Shown in pieces: positions 11,301-23,200 of a stretch of 64,000 bases of DNA. Source of the DNA: Azolla caroliniana (Eukaryota > Polypodiophyta); NCBI GenBank assembly GCA_043228905.1, contig JBHGNT010000001.1, positions 28,892,001-28,956,000 of the forward strand, read 5' to 3'. The stretch's first letter is position 1. Every line of letters begins with the position of its first letter. The notes under the pieces are model-generated. The model was not told where the DNA came from and ran no database searches. It saw only the letters and a list, made by a program, of their open reading frames with translations. A program made the position numbers and the translations under genes.

Positions 11301-14300
11301 CAATGGCTAGTATTTGGTTATGTTGAGCTTAGTCTTCTTGGATGAACTCTACTAGTTGGTCAAGAGATAGGCCAAATTGAGTAGGTGATAAAGAGCATCC
11401 TTGTATCACTCCCATGATGCTCTCTAGAAGTGTCTTCATATGACTTCATGCATCTTGCTTCTTAATATAAGGGTAGCAGTTATGCTTTCATGTGTTTTGG
11501 TACTCCCAAGTTTTTCCATTCTGTCCCATAATCTTGCTTTTAGAATGGCAGAAAACTTCTTGAAATGTACAGAACTGCAGTACACATATCTTCTTTTGAG
11601 TAAAAAACCTGCTTTTCCTGCAGATCTCTTGCTGTGTGTTTCAGTCCATTCACTGAAATGATGTTCAGTGGTACTCATAGAGGTTTAGCTTTAAAAGGTC
11701 CCACCATAATCACACGATAGTTGGTGAGATGGTTTCTGTATTGTGTATTCATCCAGTTATCTTGCAAATCTTGAGGAAACTCTTGTACTGTTGCCTTATC
11801 AGTACTGCATATATCAATACTCGGGCCAGTGGGACTGTGTCACATCACAACGGTCCATCTTAGCATTCCTGGTCACCTGTAAAGTATCTCTGTATTCCAG
11901 CCATGCCATTTCAAAACTTTTCATGGTTCTCATTCGGGAGAAACATGTTGATCATGGTCTTTCATCCACCATCCATAAGTATTCCACATATGTAAAAAGA
12001 GTCTATGATAGCGCTTCATGAATCCTTTGTGTCTTTCTCAAGATATACCGATTCTTGCATCTATAAAGCTCACATTTTCTCCATTTCTTCCGTTTGATGA
12101 TATTGTGTTCCCTTCCAACTTGAGTCCATGCATCACTTGATTCTGGAGTGGCATAACATTTGTGTTTGGCTGGCATATCTTCATTAGTGAACTATACAAT
12201 GTGTGGTGGTTTTTAGACATCTTCTCTTATTGCTTATGTCCGTCATGCATTCTGTAGCTTTGCCCATTGCATTTTTGTAAAACAGCCACAGAATCTCAAT
12301 ATCATATGGATGTTGTGACACATGAACAATTTCTCTTGTGACACATGAACATTTTTCTGTTTCATCATGTGGGACTAATCTGAGGCATGCATAATGGTAG
12401 CAATTAAATGTGTCCCCTCAGATGTGGTGTTGGTGATGGATAAGAGTGACATAGTTTGACCAGAGTCAATGGAACAAGTGTTTTCAATGTTCTTTTACTC
12501 AAGCACTTGGACTTATAGTACTCTAGCTTATCTAGAGCAAGGCAATCAATATATTTCTAGTTTCTTTACCCTCAAGGTCATTGCAAATGGCAATCTGAAG
12601 AGGTAAGAGTCAAGGATTTATATATATACAATTGATGATTGGGAGAAGGATGTCTATATAGAAAGGTAGGTGAAGATTTACTGCTCAAGATCTGCCCTTT
12701 TGATGAGTTGTAGGGCTGCAAACAGTTATTTAGGCACTGTATTTTTTAAACTTAACTTCTGTTTTAAATTATGTATTTTGTGATTAGATAAAATGTATGT
12801 AAAATGTTCACTGATAAGCAATGAAAAATGGATTTGCTGATGTTTGCATTTATATCAGGAACACACATTTTTCCCTGCTGATTTGTCAGCTGCAGTTTCT
12901 GTTCTTCTTGGTATAGCTCCATCATCAATCAGTGATGAAGCTGCATCTAAGGTATGTCATTGTGTTATATAGATTTCAAAACAAGTTTATGTGATTCAGA
13001 GATTTCATCAGCTTCTTGTATACTTTTTTGCAGTTGAATGACCTTTTAGTACCAAACCCTTTCCACAGGCCTCATGGAATCTTAATGTTAACTATCGATC
13101 ATAGTAAATCAGGTATTTATTATGTTCTATATGTATTGATCTTTGTTGGCATATTATGTTCTATATGTATTGATCTTTGTTCTAAAACTGTTTGTGTGAA
13201 CTTGTTCTCCAAAGATGGCAAAGTTAAAATGAAGTCGGCTCAACATTGGGACCTTGAACCCAAAAGCTTCAGAGCAGCATCACTTAAGATTCCAGGTAGA
13301 TTAGAGTTTGCAGCATTGAAGATAGAACATTTTGAGTATATTTAAATCTCAAAATTTTGAAAATTGGTGTTGCAGACTATACAACCTTTTTGCTGCTGAA
13401 TGAAACTCTAGAAGAAGTGTCCCAAATTGATGATGATGTGAAATTGCAAGAAATGGTAGGTGTTGAAGCTGTTCTTGCATACACAACCTTGCAAACATGA
13501 GTATTCTGTGAACCTCATATGTCTCTGTAATGTAGGTTTTCTTACAAATAGACATTTTTGTACTCCTTGTAGGCAACATTTCTAGGAGGCTCTTATACAA
13601 AAGGTAATGGACCAGCAAAAGGAATACTATCACTTTCTCTCGATGATGGTCTGGTAACTCTTGATCTTCCAAAGGCAAGTATCTTCAGAACATGAACATT
13701 AGCTGTTAAAAAGCTGAAGCAGAATCTACAGTGATTAAGGTTAATGTTCTTTCTTTATGTGTGAACTTTATCCAGGTTGGGAACTGGATGTTTGTTCAGA
13801 AGCTCCTTTCTCTAATAGCACATGCAAAGAATGCTGCAGTAGTTTTGAGGAACATCCCTGGTGGGCTCATTGTTGGCACTTTACCAACTGTCGAGGTAAA
13901 ATTGGTATTATTCAATGGGTTCTATGTCCAAAATAAGACTCGTGATCATTAATACCAAATTATTGATTTAGGAACTATACCAAGGCTCTGAAAGCAGCAT
14001 CAGACCAGAGCAGGCATCTGACTTGGTACGCGTCATTGTCAACAAGATCTTTACCTACTTAGATGCAGCCTTCAATGGTATGTATCGATGTTCACCTTCT
14101 CTTAAGCATACCAAGTAAGATTTCTGGATAAGTTAAAGATTCTTCCAATGTAGGTGGACTTGTAGGAGTCATAGTAGATGGTAAAGAACCTATTCTCAAT
14201 TTCAAATTTACTAGCGGACCATCTCGGTTACAGCTGCTACAAACATCAGACACTCTTACAGCTGCTGTTGCAGAAGTTTTGACAGAGACCATAATTGCCT

Positions 14301-14920
14301 ATATCACTGGAATCCTATTTGTTGTTGCATTGATAATAGGGGTAAGTTGCTATACTTTTATTTAGGCTTCTTTTTATGATGCATTATTATGTACATGTAG
14401 TTTTATAAATAAGGATTATAATTATGTCTTTCATGGTTACCGTGTCATCTATTATGCCACAATTGCTTTTATTGACTTCTTTTGATGATTTATACATTAT
14501 TAGCAATGTACATGATCCTATCTCTATAAATTAGGATTATATCTCTTTAAATGTTCATGATTACCACCTGGCCAATATGCTACAATTGCCTGAGAGTAAG
14601 GATACAACTGTCCAAAATGTGTAGCTTGTGGAGTTGTCTAAATCTGTAGTACGTCCAAACAATCCATTTTATTCTCCTGCCAAGTAACTCTGCTAGTTGG
14701 TTCTGTTCCTTCATTGAACTTATGCCTCCTCTTCATACATCAGCTCTCTTCTCAATTTTCTTTTTGGCATATATTGCACCTGAAGGCATTTTAGTGTTTT
14801 TTTTAATCTTCTTCATTTGTAACGGATGCTGATAACATTATTTTTGTGCAGAGTTGCTTCCTCTTCAAAATGCCAGTGACTAAAGATACCTTATTGTATT
14901 CTGGTGCCAAATTGGATTGA
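8328..14920 (+). CDS. type I membrane protein, DUF7794-like (11 exons)
   Basis: Coding exons are 8328-8396, 8523-8606, 12859-12951, 13034-13112, 13215-13295, 13376-13455, 13573-13674, 13776-13895, 13972-14077, 14154-14341 and 14852-14920. Together they give 1071 nt, or 356 aa, with phase kept at every junction. The N-terminus is a signal peptide (hydrophobic SSILLFIIAISFSW, cut probably near residue 28). The lumenal part includes VSVLLGIAP, LNDLLVPNPFHRPHG and RNIPGGLIVGTLPTVEE. A membrane segment (IAYITGILFVVALIIG) is followed by a short cytoplasmic tail ending GAKLD. It resembles plant secretory-pathway proteins now called DUF7794, whose function is unknown. That name is from memory and moderately sure. 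Intron 7 is of GC-AG type, and intron 2 (4.25 kb) holds LINE relics. Confidence 0.85.
8857..9045 (+). repeat. dispersed repeat, copy A (in intron 2)
   Basis: It is similar over about 170 bases to 17560-17762. Shared blocks include TTAAGCACTT, AAAAGATCTCCAGCATGGGCTG, AAGCACC and GTCAG(A/G)TAATAAT. The second copy is in an intron of the Pol lambda gene. It has no ORF and probably belongs to a short non-autonomous element. Confidence 0.65.
9375..9841 (-). mobile_element. LINE reverse transcriptase fragment, relic 2
   Basis: The minus-strand frame 9728-9375 reads like a non-LTR RT core: TIGVNQGCSLSSTLFSLYID (family form GVKQGCPLSPTLFGLYID), then LQRHLDALKSFC and LPVNLD. The catalytic box that should be YADD is replaced (LNFNGIVLIS), so the enzyme is dead. 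Flanking sequence to 9841 continues the homology with stops. It lies antisense in intron 2 of the DUF7794-like gene. Confidence 0.8.
10747..12220 (-). mobile_element. LINE relic 1 (RT region, broken)
   Basis: Read on the minus strand from high to low, the order matches a LINE RT. About 11740-11436 gives 'NYR-IMVG', SAGKAGF and RLWDRMEKLG. About 11440-11130 gives a GCSLSPTQFG-like box. About 10935-10747 gives the QRKFLAN...VMVLEHGRM region found downstream of RT. Many stops and frameshifts separate the pieces. It is a different, more complete relic than the one at 9375-9841, whose RT core it repeats. It is antisense to the host gene. Confidence 0.75.
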
Positions 14921-15150
14921 CACCGTAGATTTTTTAGATTGTATTGCCCTAGAGAAAAAGAATAACCAGCTGCTGTTTTGTATTTTTTAAGCTGAAAGAA
15001 ATCAAAGTTTTTTTTTCTCGTTGTGGTAGAGAAGCAAATACTTGTGTTCGTTATATATTTTACGTATAAATTTTACCTTTGATGTATTTTGTTGTCAAAA
15101 ATTGACAAGACCAGGATTGGCCACAACTATGAATGTAAGTACATCTTTAT
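14921..15150 (+). other. 3' UTR of the DUF7794-like gene
   Basis: T-rich sequence follows the TGA stop. There is no canonical AATAAA; variants such as ATAAAT occur near 15065. The transcript end is not defined. Confidence 0.4.
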
Positions 15151-15186
15151 CAAGCAAGAAGGCAGGAAATTTAGTACTTTAATTTA

Positions 15187-15580
15187 TTTTATGCATGGTA
15201 GCTTGGGACGGGTTAGGGTTTAAGGTTATGTACATTGGAGCAAACATAATGCTAGGCCATCTTTTTGTATTATATATGTTCAGATATTGGTGTTTCTGAT
15301 TGATTGCATACATTATATAGAAAAACTATTTTTATGCATGGTAGCCTAGGAGGGGTTAGGGTTTAAGGTTATGTGCAACATAATGCTAGGCCATCTTTTT
15401 GTATTATATATATGTTCCATTGATATTGGTGCTTCCAATTAATTGCTTACATTATATAGATAAACTATAATTTTTATGCATGGTAGCTTGGGAGGGGTTT
15501 AGAGTTTGTATTATATACGTTCCATTGATATTGGTGTTTCCCATTAATTGCAAACATTATATAGAAAAACTCTCTTCACT
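15187..15580. repeat. tandem repeat, three units of about 142 bp
   Basis: Units begin near 15187, 15329 and 15470 with TTTATGCATGGTAGC. They share GGGTTAGGGTTTAAGGTTATGT, AACATAATGCTAGGCCATC, GATATTGGTG and TACATTATATAG. The third unit lacks an internal block. It contains no ORF and lies between the two convergent genes. Confidence 0.85.
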
Positions 15581-17296
15581 AGCAAGTAATAAAGTAATCA
15601 ACTGGTGTTTCCAGTTATTTGTATACATTATCTGTTTCTATAATTTATTCATTCTCTAACAAACTATAACTACTTCCAATTTAGCACAAGCTTGTTTGTA
15701 TTAGCCCAAAAAGAAAAAGATTGTTTTGATGGAGCTTTCAATCTAGTTATTTATATACTACTTCCAATTTAGCACATGTTCCCCAAAAAGGAAAAAGATT
15801 GTGTGGCTAGAGCTTTACAAATGAAACTAAGAAAGTGGTTTACTAGTCTACACATAGACAATAGACCATTGGATGTTAACTTCTTCATTGGATGTGAAGC
15901 CCTCTATTCAAAGAGGTGTGCATCGTCTATTAGCATCACGTAAACTTCTTCATTGGGTGTGATGCACTCTATTAAAAGATGTATCATCCACGTGTATCAT
16001 CTGGTTTTGAACCACATAAAACTAAGAAGGGTTTAGGGTTTTCAAATGAATGTTAGCCTTTTCTTTGAAAATCATTGTCTAATAAGGTGGAGAAGTTCAA
16101 TTGATAAAATCCACTACAACACTAGTCACCAATTGCACACATGAATCCTCTACAACACCCGTCACTAGTTGCACACATGAAACAAATTGTGAAGGATAGA
16201 ATATTAGTCTAGAATTTACTCCTATGTAGGACACCCGATAATCCTTGCATTTATAGCCAGCATTGGGAAAGTGCCCATTTCTTTATCTATGCTTCTCAAT
16301 GTGTTCATCTTATAAATTGCTCATAGTTAGACCTTCAACAAAAGTTAGATATTTTCAATAGTTAATTCTCTCCTTGTGAGACTTGGTCAAGATTTTGGTG
16401 TGAACTAGAATTGCTCAAACTTCATATCCAATGAAAAACTCCAATTTACGTAAGTGACGATTCCCTATCGTTATTTTGATCTACTACAAACTAGACTCGT
16501 TCAAACTTTATATCTGATGAAGGCTCAAGTTTTGTTAGAGTTAAAGAAAAGATTCCCTATGATTATTTCAATCTCTGAAATTATGGACAACAATATATTT
16601 GTCCTTGATGATGGTTCAACCACCAAGATTGTTCACCCACGAAGATTGTGCTATAATTTCACTCTATTGTCAGATACTCCCCTTTTTTACCATTATTTAA
16701 CAAACCCTTCCATTACCAGTCCTTTTCAATATCTCTCCTTGTGTTGCAATAGTTTTTGCTTTGAATTTCTCTCTATCTAAATAAATACCTGCTAAGATGT
16801 TGGAGTAACTACCCCCTTGTTTCTCCAAATAGCTGATACAACCGTCTCAACTATCACACCCCTATTGACCCTCCTGCCTCTCCCTAACTCCAATATAGGA
16901 AACACGTAAATTAAATTAGCCACTTTCCACATACTTGTTACATATGAAATATCGACCTCAGCTTACAAGCCCATCTCCATTATAGCCTCCCTCTCCTTAA
17001 ACCCAATCTCAAAAACATGTAACAAAATTAGCTACTTGGCCGTGACCATTCCATATACAAAAAATATGTATGTGCCATAAATATACATCCACTCCCTCTA
17101 GCATGTCAAAGAAAACTTTTACATGATTGCTATCTAGATCTAATTAAAGTAACTTCACATTCAGATTTCACCTACATGCCATGCTATATGCTATATTACA
17201 CATTCATACTAATTAACTTCACATTCAGATTTCACCTACATGCCATGCTATATGCTATATTATACATTCATACAAATCTCCTTGGCACTCTTGACT
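15581..17296. other. intergenic region between convergent genes
   Basis: AT-rich sequence includes a 64-bp tandem duplication at 17151-17271. A 109-codon frame at 16454-16780 has no recognisable domain and poor coding character, so I do not call a gene. The 3' UTR of Pol lambda must lie just below 17297. Confidence 0.5.
17151..17271. repeat. tandem duplication, 64-bp unit
   Basis: AACTTCACATTCAGATTTC begins at 17151 and again at 17215, followed by the same CATGCCATGCTATATG block. It lies just past the Pol lambda stop codon, so it probably falls in its 3' UTR. Confidence 0.85.
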
Positions 17297-20200
17297 TCAC
17301 AAATTTCTCTCATGAGGCTCAAGCCATGGGAACCCTAGAAAGTCAAAAATCTCTCTTTCGCTTTTACATGGCACTGAGATACTCCTGTCTTTGGCCTGAA
17401 ATATCCAGAAACAATTTATTTGTTTTGACAATCTACAACTACATTTTCTGTTTTGCAAATGGAAATGCCATTGTACTTGTTATTGAAAGTAGATCTAGAT
17501 TTATCTCCAGGCATAGAAGTGTAGTAAATGAACCTTTCATTGTCTGATACTAGCTGGAGAAGATCTCATTTATGCTTTTGGTAATATTTATAATTAAGCA
17601 CTTAATATTTTGAGCTTAATGGGCTGAAACTTTCTTTGCCTTCAAAAGATCTCCAGCATGGGCTGATTAATGATGGTGGGGTCTCTGAAGCAAGGCAAGC
17701 ACCCGTCAACGTCAGGTAATAATAGCCTTCATATGTCGATGACAGGGGTGACAAGATTATGGTACTATAGGATATGACCTATCTACAAGATATATTATTA
17801 TTGCTTGATCTATCGTAACCCCCAATGTTGCATCAAGAGCCCACTTTTCGAGATTATGGTACTACAGGATATGACCTATCTACAAGATATATTATTATTG
17901 CTTGATCTATCGTAACCCCCAATGTTGCATCAAGAGCCCACTTTTGAAGTCCTTAATTGACTTATAGCATTAGCAATGCAGCTAAAGAAGGTTTTGTTGG
18001 TTCTTTGTGTTGGGATTGAAAGTTCTTCAACAACTCTCTCTGTCTCTCTCTGTCTCACAATAAGAGACCCAAGCACATTCTGTCTTCACATTCAATTGCC
18101 TGAAAGGCATTGGTATCTCCTTATTTCATAGAAAATAGCACAATGGCAAATAGTATTCCTTTAATTCACCCCCCCAATAACACAATTGGTGATCTTCTCT
18201 TCCATTAATCTTAGTGCATATCTAAGAGGTCATGAGGTGCACTATCAAACTACCTTGTGTATTAGATCGATGTCAATCCATGTGAGAATGCCTGATCATA
18301 AATCCATCCTACAACATGTGTAAACAAAGGGCCTTATAGTGGGCCATCTTCCTACCACAACCCATCATGGAGCTGATTCTGGTTCTTTTATTATCCAATC
18401 TAATGATCGGTTAGGATTACTCTAATTCTTCTCCATTCTGATCACATCAGGTGTGGACAATCCATGTTATATTGGAATGGGTTGGTTAGTGCACTCATAT
18501 TTCTCACATATGATTGGGGCCATTCTTGCATTTCTCAATAGTGTCGATCTTGAAAGAATGCACAACATTATCACTTCCTCTTGATTAAGATCAAGCTCAC
18601 CTCCAGCCCCTCTCAATTTAGACCCTCAATCTCTCTTCCAACTCTACACTGCATCTCAAGTCTTGCCTCTTTTCTGGAAGGTCTACGTTCAAACCTAAAT
18701 AGTGTTCACCCTCTGTAATTTCTAGAACCCATACTATGTACTGCTCAAAAGTAGAGGAGTACGTTATTTTCCAAATGAAGATTAGGATAGGGGAGGGGTA
18801 AAAACTGGAGATTGGTAACTAAAAGGATAGCTGTGGTGTAAATGAGTAACTAGGACCATTTTCTAGGACATTGGGATTTAAGATTGAACTATACACTAAA
18901 ATTATTCATCAGGTTTGCAAGAAACAAAAATTAAAATTAAAGAGGGGCATTGCTCCTATCCCTAGTTCTAGTAACTCTTCATGTATATATGAGGTCAATT
19001 TCTAGAAGTTTCCAGGTTCTTGAGGGACCTCACATTCACAACAGATATGAAAGAAATTGAAATCAATTTCTCACCTTATTTCCATGAGAGTCTCTTGTTA
19101 TAGGATACAACCCAGTATCATCAAGTCTGTAACCCTTGTGGTCTGCCAGCAATCTCAATCTGCAAAAAGTGAGAAGATATTTATTTGTCTAAAGTTCCTG
19201 TGGTAAACAGAACAAAAATGAAAAAGATTTCCCACTCTTCAGACAGATTAGGAACAAACCTTCTATTCAATACGTCATTTCCAGTCCAGGCGATCAATCC
19301 AAAAGGGTACATTTCAATAGAATATACCTGTCAGACCATGTCCACATTTTACATAAAATAATAGTTCAAAACCTGCTCATCATCCCGATCCTGATATAAT
19401 GTGAAAAAGAATCTAGCAAGAATCTATCATTATATCACAATGAAGTGAAGAAATACAAAAAAAGACCCTATTAATTTCGACATGCCATTTATATCATGAA
19501 CCAAAAACTTTCAAATATGGATAGACTAGAAGAGTTTGTGATGCACCTTGCCAGTTTTACACAAACTATCATTCAAATATGAAGAGTTTTCATAATTTCT
19601 AAGCAAAGTGTTATGAAAAAAATCAAGTCCCTAGAAAACTTAAATAACAGATTTTGCTCCATCTCCAAGGAATCATAACTCCCCAAGAGGTAGTTGCCAA
19701 CAAGACATGCTGTTTACCTTGAATATCAGCTCTCCCAAAAATAACCCGAAATGTCATGGACAGTATATCAATTGGAGACTTCCGGTTATTCTCCACAACC
19801 ATTCATGCGCTGGAAAGACCGTTTCCTATTCGCCTCCAATCCATGATCAAACAGAAGAGAGAGAGGGGAACCAACCTACTCGATTATATCACTTGAATAA
19901 ATACAATAAAAAATTCTCTATGGATTCTGGGGGATGAATTCCCTCTGCTAAATGGCACAAACATGTCCCAATCGTACATATTATATGAAATGTATGATTG
20001 ATAAGAGGTAGGGAGATTCAGAATATATCCAATGATTTGTGTCATTAGTATGTCAAAAAGAGATTTGCATTCACAATATAAATCTCATGGAAAATCTGTG
20101 AGTGCAAGACAGTATCACAAAGATGTGTGATGTAGTCAAGATTTCATAAGATCTAGTAAACAGACATAATTATTTCATTTTGTTGACCCAAAGTACCATC

Positions 20201-23200
20201 ATCATTCAAAAGACACTAAATTATTCATATGATTAAGTGGATGTCCTGAACCCAAATACCACACAATATGAAAGAAACTGTTAAAAGGACGAGGATAATA
20301 TACCTTAAAGTCAATACGATGCCGCAGCTCCCTACCAGGATATTTGCAAAGGCCATAGTATGTATCGACACCTGAATCAGTACCCTGTTATATTGCAAAC
20401 AGTATGTAATGTTATCATTAAGCACATGATGTTGATATCATGTAGTTTGTTTTTCTCCACTGCATGTAGTTCTAGCTCTTTTAAGAGAAAACAGGTCAAG
20501 ACATTATTTAATCCTCGCTAAGAAAGTAGTAAACAATATCCACATGAATACATTTAACATCTGCAAGCTGTTGTCATAAACTAATCATCATCAAGAAAAT
20601 CAATCGCATCTGCTACAAAAGCAGCAGTAATACCTCTAGCAATGGTAGGCACCATGATCACCAGCACAAAGTTGCATTTATCTAGGAAAAGAAATAACAA
20701 TACTGAAGAACAGTTCTCATGAAGGCCCGAATTAGCCGGCTACAAATGCTGAAAAGAGAACTGAAGCTGGTAGCCAATCAATTTCAGCATGGATCACAAG
20801 TCTTCATTGGTCTGACTTGTCAGATTAGTGTTTGAATAAAGTTTTTAGCAATTCAAAACAGCAGTAATTACCGAGAACATAGTTTTCAATGAGTACAGCC
20901 AAGATCATATATAGTTTTCCAAGATGAAGATAATGTTCACAAGTTGCTTGATATTGTTTACATAACCATATTAAAATGGCAAACAAGTTGATAGCATGTC
21001 AGAGTAGCATATACACTCATTGTTAATACATAACATTGGAATATTAAAGTTAGGCCCTGTTCTAGATAAATATATGATATTCATGAAGGTAAAAATGCAC
21101 ACGATTATATATGTATACCTCTATGCTATTGGTAGCAGAAACCAGTAAGTCTTCAGTCAAAAAGTCTATTTTTTTCAATGCTACTATTAGTTTCACCAAG
21201 AATCCACTGTGACTGCAAAACACAACAAAAATTCATAAGCAGTGCTCCAGTAGGAAACACATCTTTAATTTTATCAATATTTGGGCTAAGTATTTATGGA
21301 GGTTCTACGAGAGGCAGCCAACAAAACAGAGGTGCAGACTATAGTTCAGAGGCTATTCAACACTTCCAAGCCAGCCTGGGTAGCTTAGGAAAGAGCAGGC
21401 ATGAGCTTAACACAGAATTAGTTGAATAATTATATTAAACATATATAACAATATACAACAAAAAAAGAATAATTAAATCTACACAACAGAACTAGTTGAA
21501 CAGTTAAATCTACTACAATATACAATAAATAAATAAATTAAGGTGTTACGGAAGTATGAATATTAGACCAGCATTTCCGAAACATTGGAGTTTCATAAAA
21601 CGTATGTTACAATTTTGAGGATGCTTATTTTCTTACCATGCTCGAAAATCATCAGTGTCATTGCAGATAACGAAAATCCAGACACATTTTATGGGTTAGA
21701 GCATCTTTTTCAAGAAATTTGATAAATACCATGAGCCCCAGCAAGTTTGGGGTCAATACATAACATATTCTTAGGATAAGAATAAAAGCATTGTTGTTGA
21801 ATAACTTTATTTCCTTTCTCAATATTGGGTTTCCACCAGTACTTATCCAAATGTCAAATTATTTCCACTGGACATGTATGTTCGAGACTAGTGTATAAAT
21901 AAGTAAGCATGTATAAATAAATACATGATCACTAGTTGCATTACTCAATTAAGCTAAGGTTAAATCAAGCGCACTTCTTCTCATGCATGAACAGAACAAA
22001 AAATGGAGACCATTCTATAATGTTTTTAACTTGAAGTGTTTAACTTAATAGTATGCATCTTGGGAACATAAATTTCGACTGCTAATGGGCAAACTCCATA
22101 CCATGTGCACTTTTTAAGAGATTTCAATTGGACATCCAAACAACTTGCAGTATGTTGTGATTAAGACCTTACAATACTATAACTACAAAGAAAGAAATAA
22201 AAAGCACTTCATAACCGGACCGTAGAAGGATCCATCACCTCGATCCATCAAGATGCGTGATTATAAAATCCATGTCACTGCAAAGTAATTTTCCCCGCCT
22301 ATAAGAACCTCCGCAAAGCACAAGCATCTTCCAATCCAAGAAAAAGTAAAATGAGATAATGAAGTAGATTGAAGGGAACAAATCACTAAGTAAATTTCCT
22401 CCACACCTTATCATTGTTTTCCACAACAATGCTCCAAAAATGACAACATTTTTCTTATACCTTAGCATTTTTTTATAAGACTTACAGATGGTTTGATCTC
22501 CTCAGCAACTCTTTTCACAAGTGTCTCCATCTCCTTGACCTTGAAAATAATACATAAAATGGTTAGAACTTATCCCTATCACCAGAACAATTTTTAACAG
22601 AACCACACAGCAGATGTCACCTCGTGACGAGGAATTTTTACATTCAAGTCATCATAAAATTGCAACCCTACTCTCTGAGATGCAGTGAGTAAACATTCAT
22701 CCTTAAGATCATTTAAGTTTCTATGACCCTTTTCATAGAATCGTTGTGCTGTGGCAGGACCAACACCCCAAATAGATGAGAAAAGGATCAACGTCCGAAT
22801 CTGCATATACAGTATTGTTTTTACATAAGTATCTAAGGAGAACAAATGCCTTGAGGTAAATAAGTAAAGAAATAACCAGATAATTTATAAGCTAAAGATG
22901 TGTTGAACATTAATAACCTTCTCATCATTTTTGAAGCTCTCCAACTTTGATAATTTCCCCGTAATCAATATTTCCTCAATCTGCAGACAGAGACAAAGAC
23001 TATGTATAACGTGTCTGAATACACGTTTTATTACCTTAACCATTGTAACCTACGAACATTGGCAATAACAGAGGTAACATAATTGTTTATCATTTTTAAT
23101 AGAACATTGAGGTTATTTTAAAGAGGGAAATGTTCACAGAAGTATCTATTCTTATAGCCCTAAATGTATATAGTCTTTTAACATGCAAAATTGGACTTCT

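Noticed and set aside
13349-13678. antisense 109-codon frame over exons 6-7 of the DUF7794-like gene
   Set aside because: Shadow of real exons on the other strand.
16454-16780. 109-codon frame in the intergenic region
   Set aside because: No recognisable motif; a TE remnant cannot be excluded but cannot be supported.
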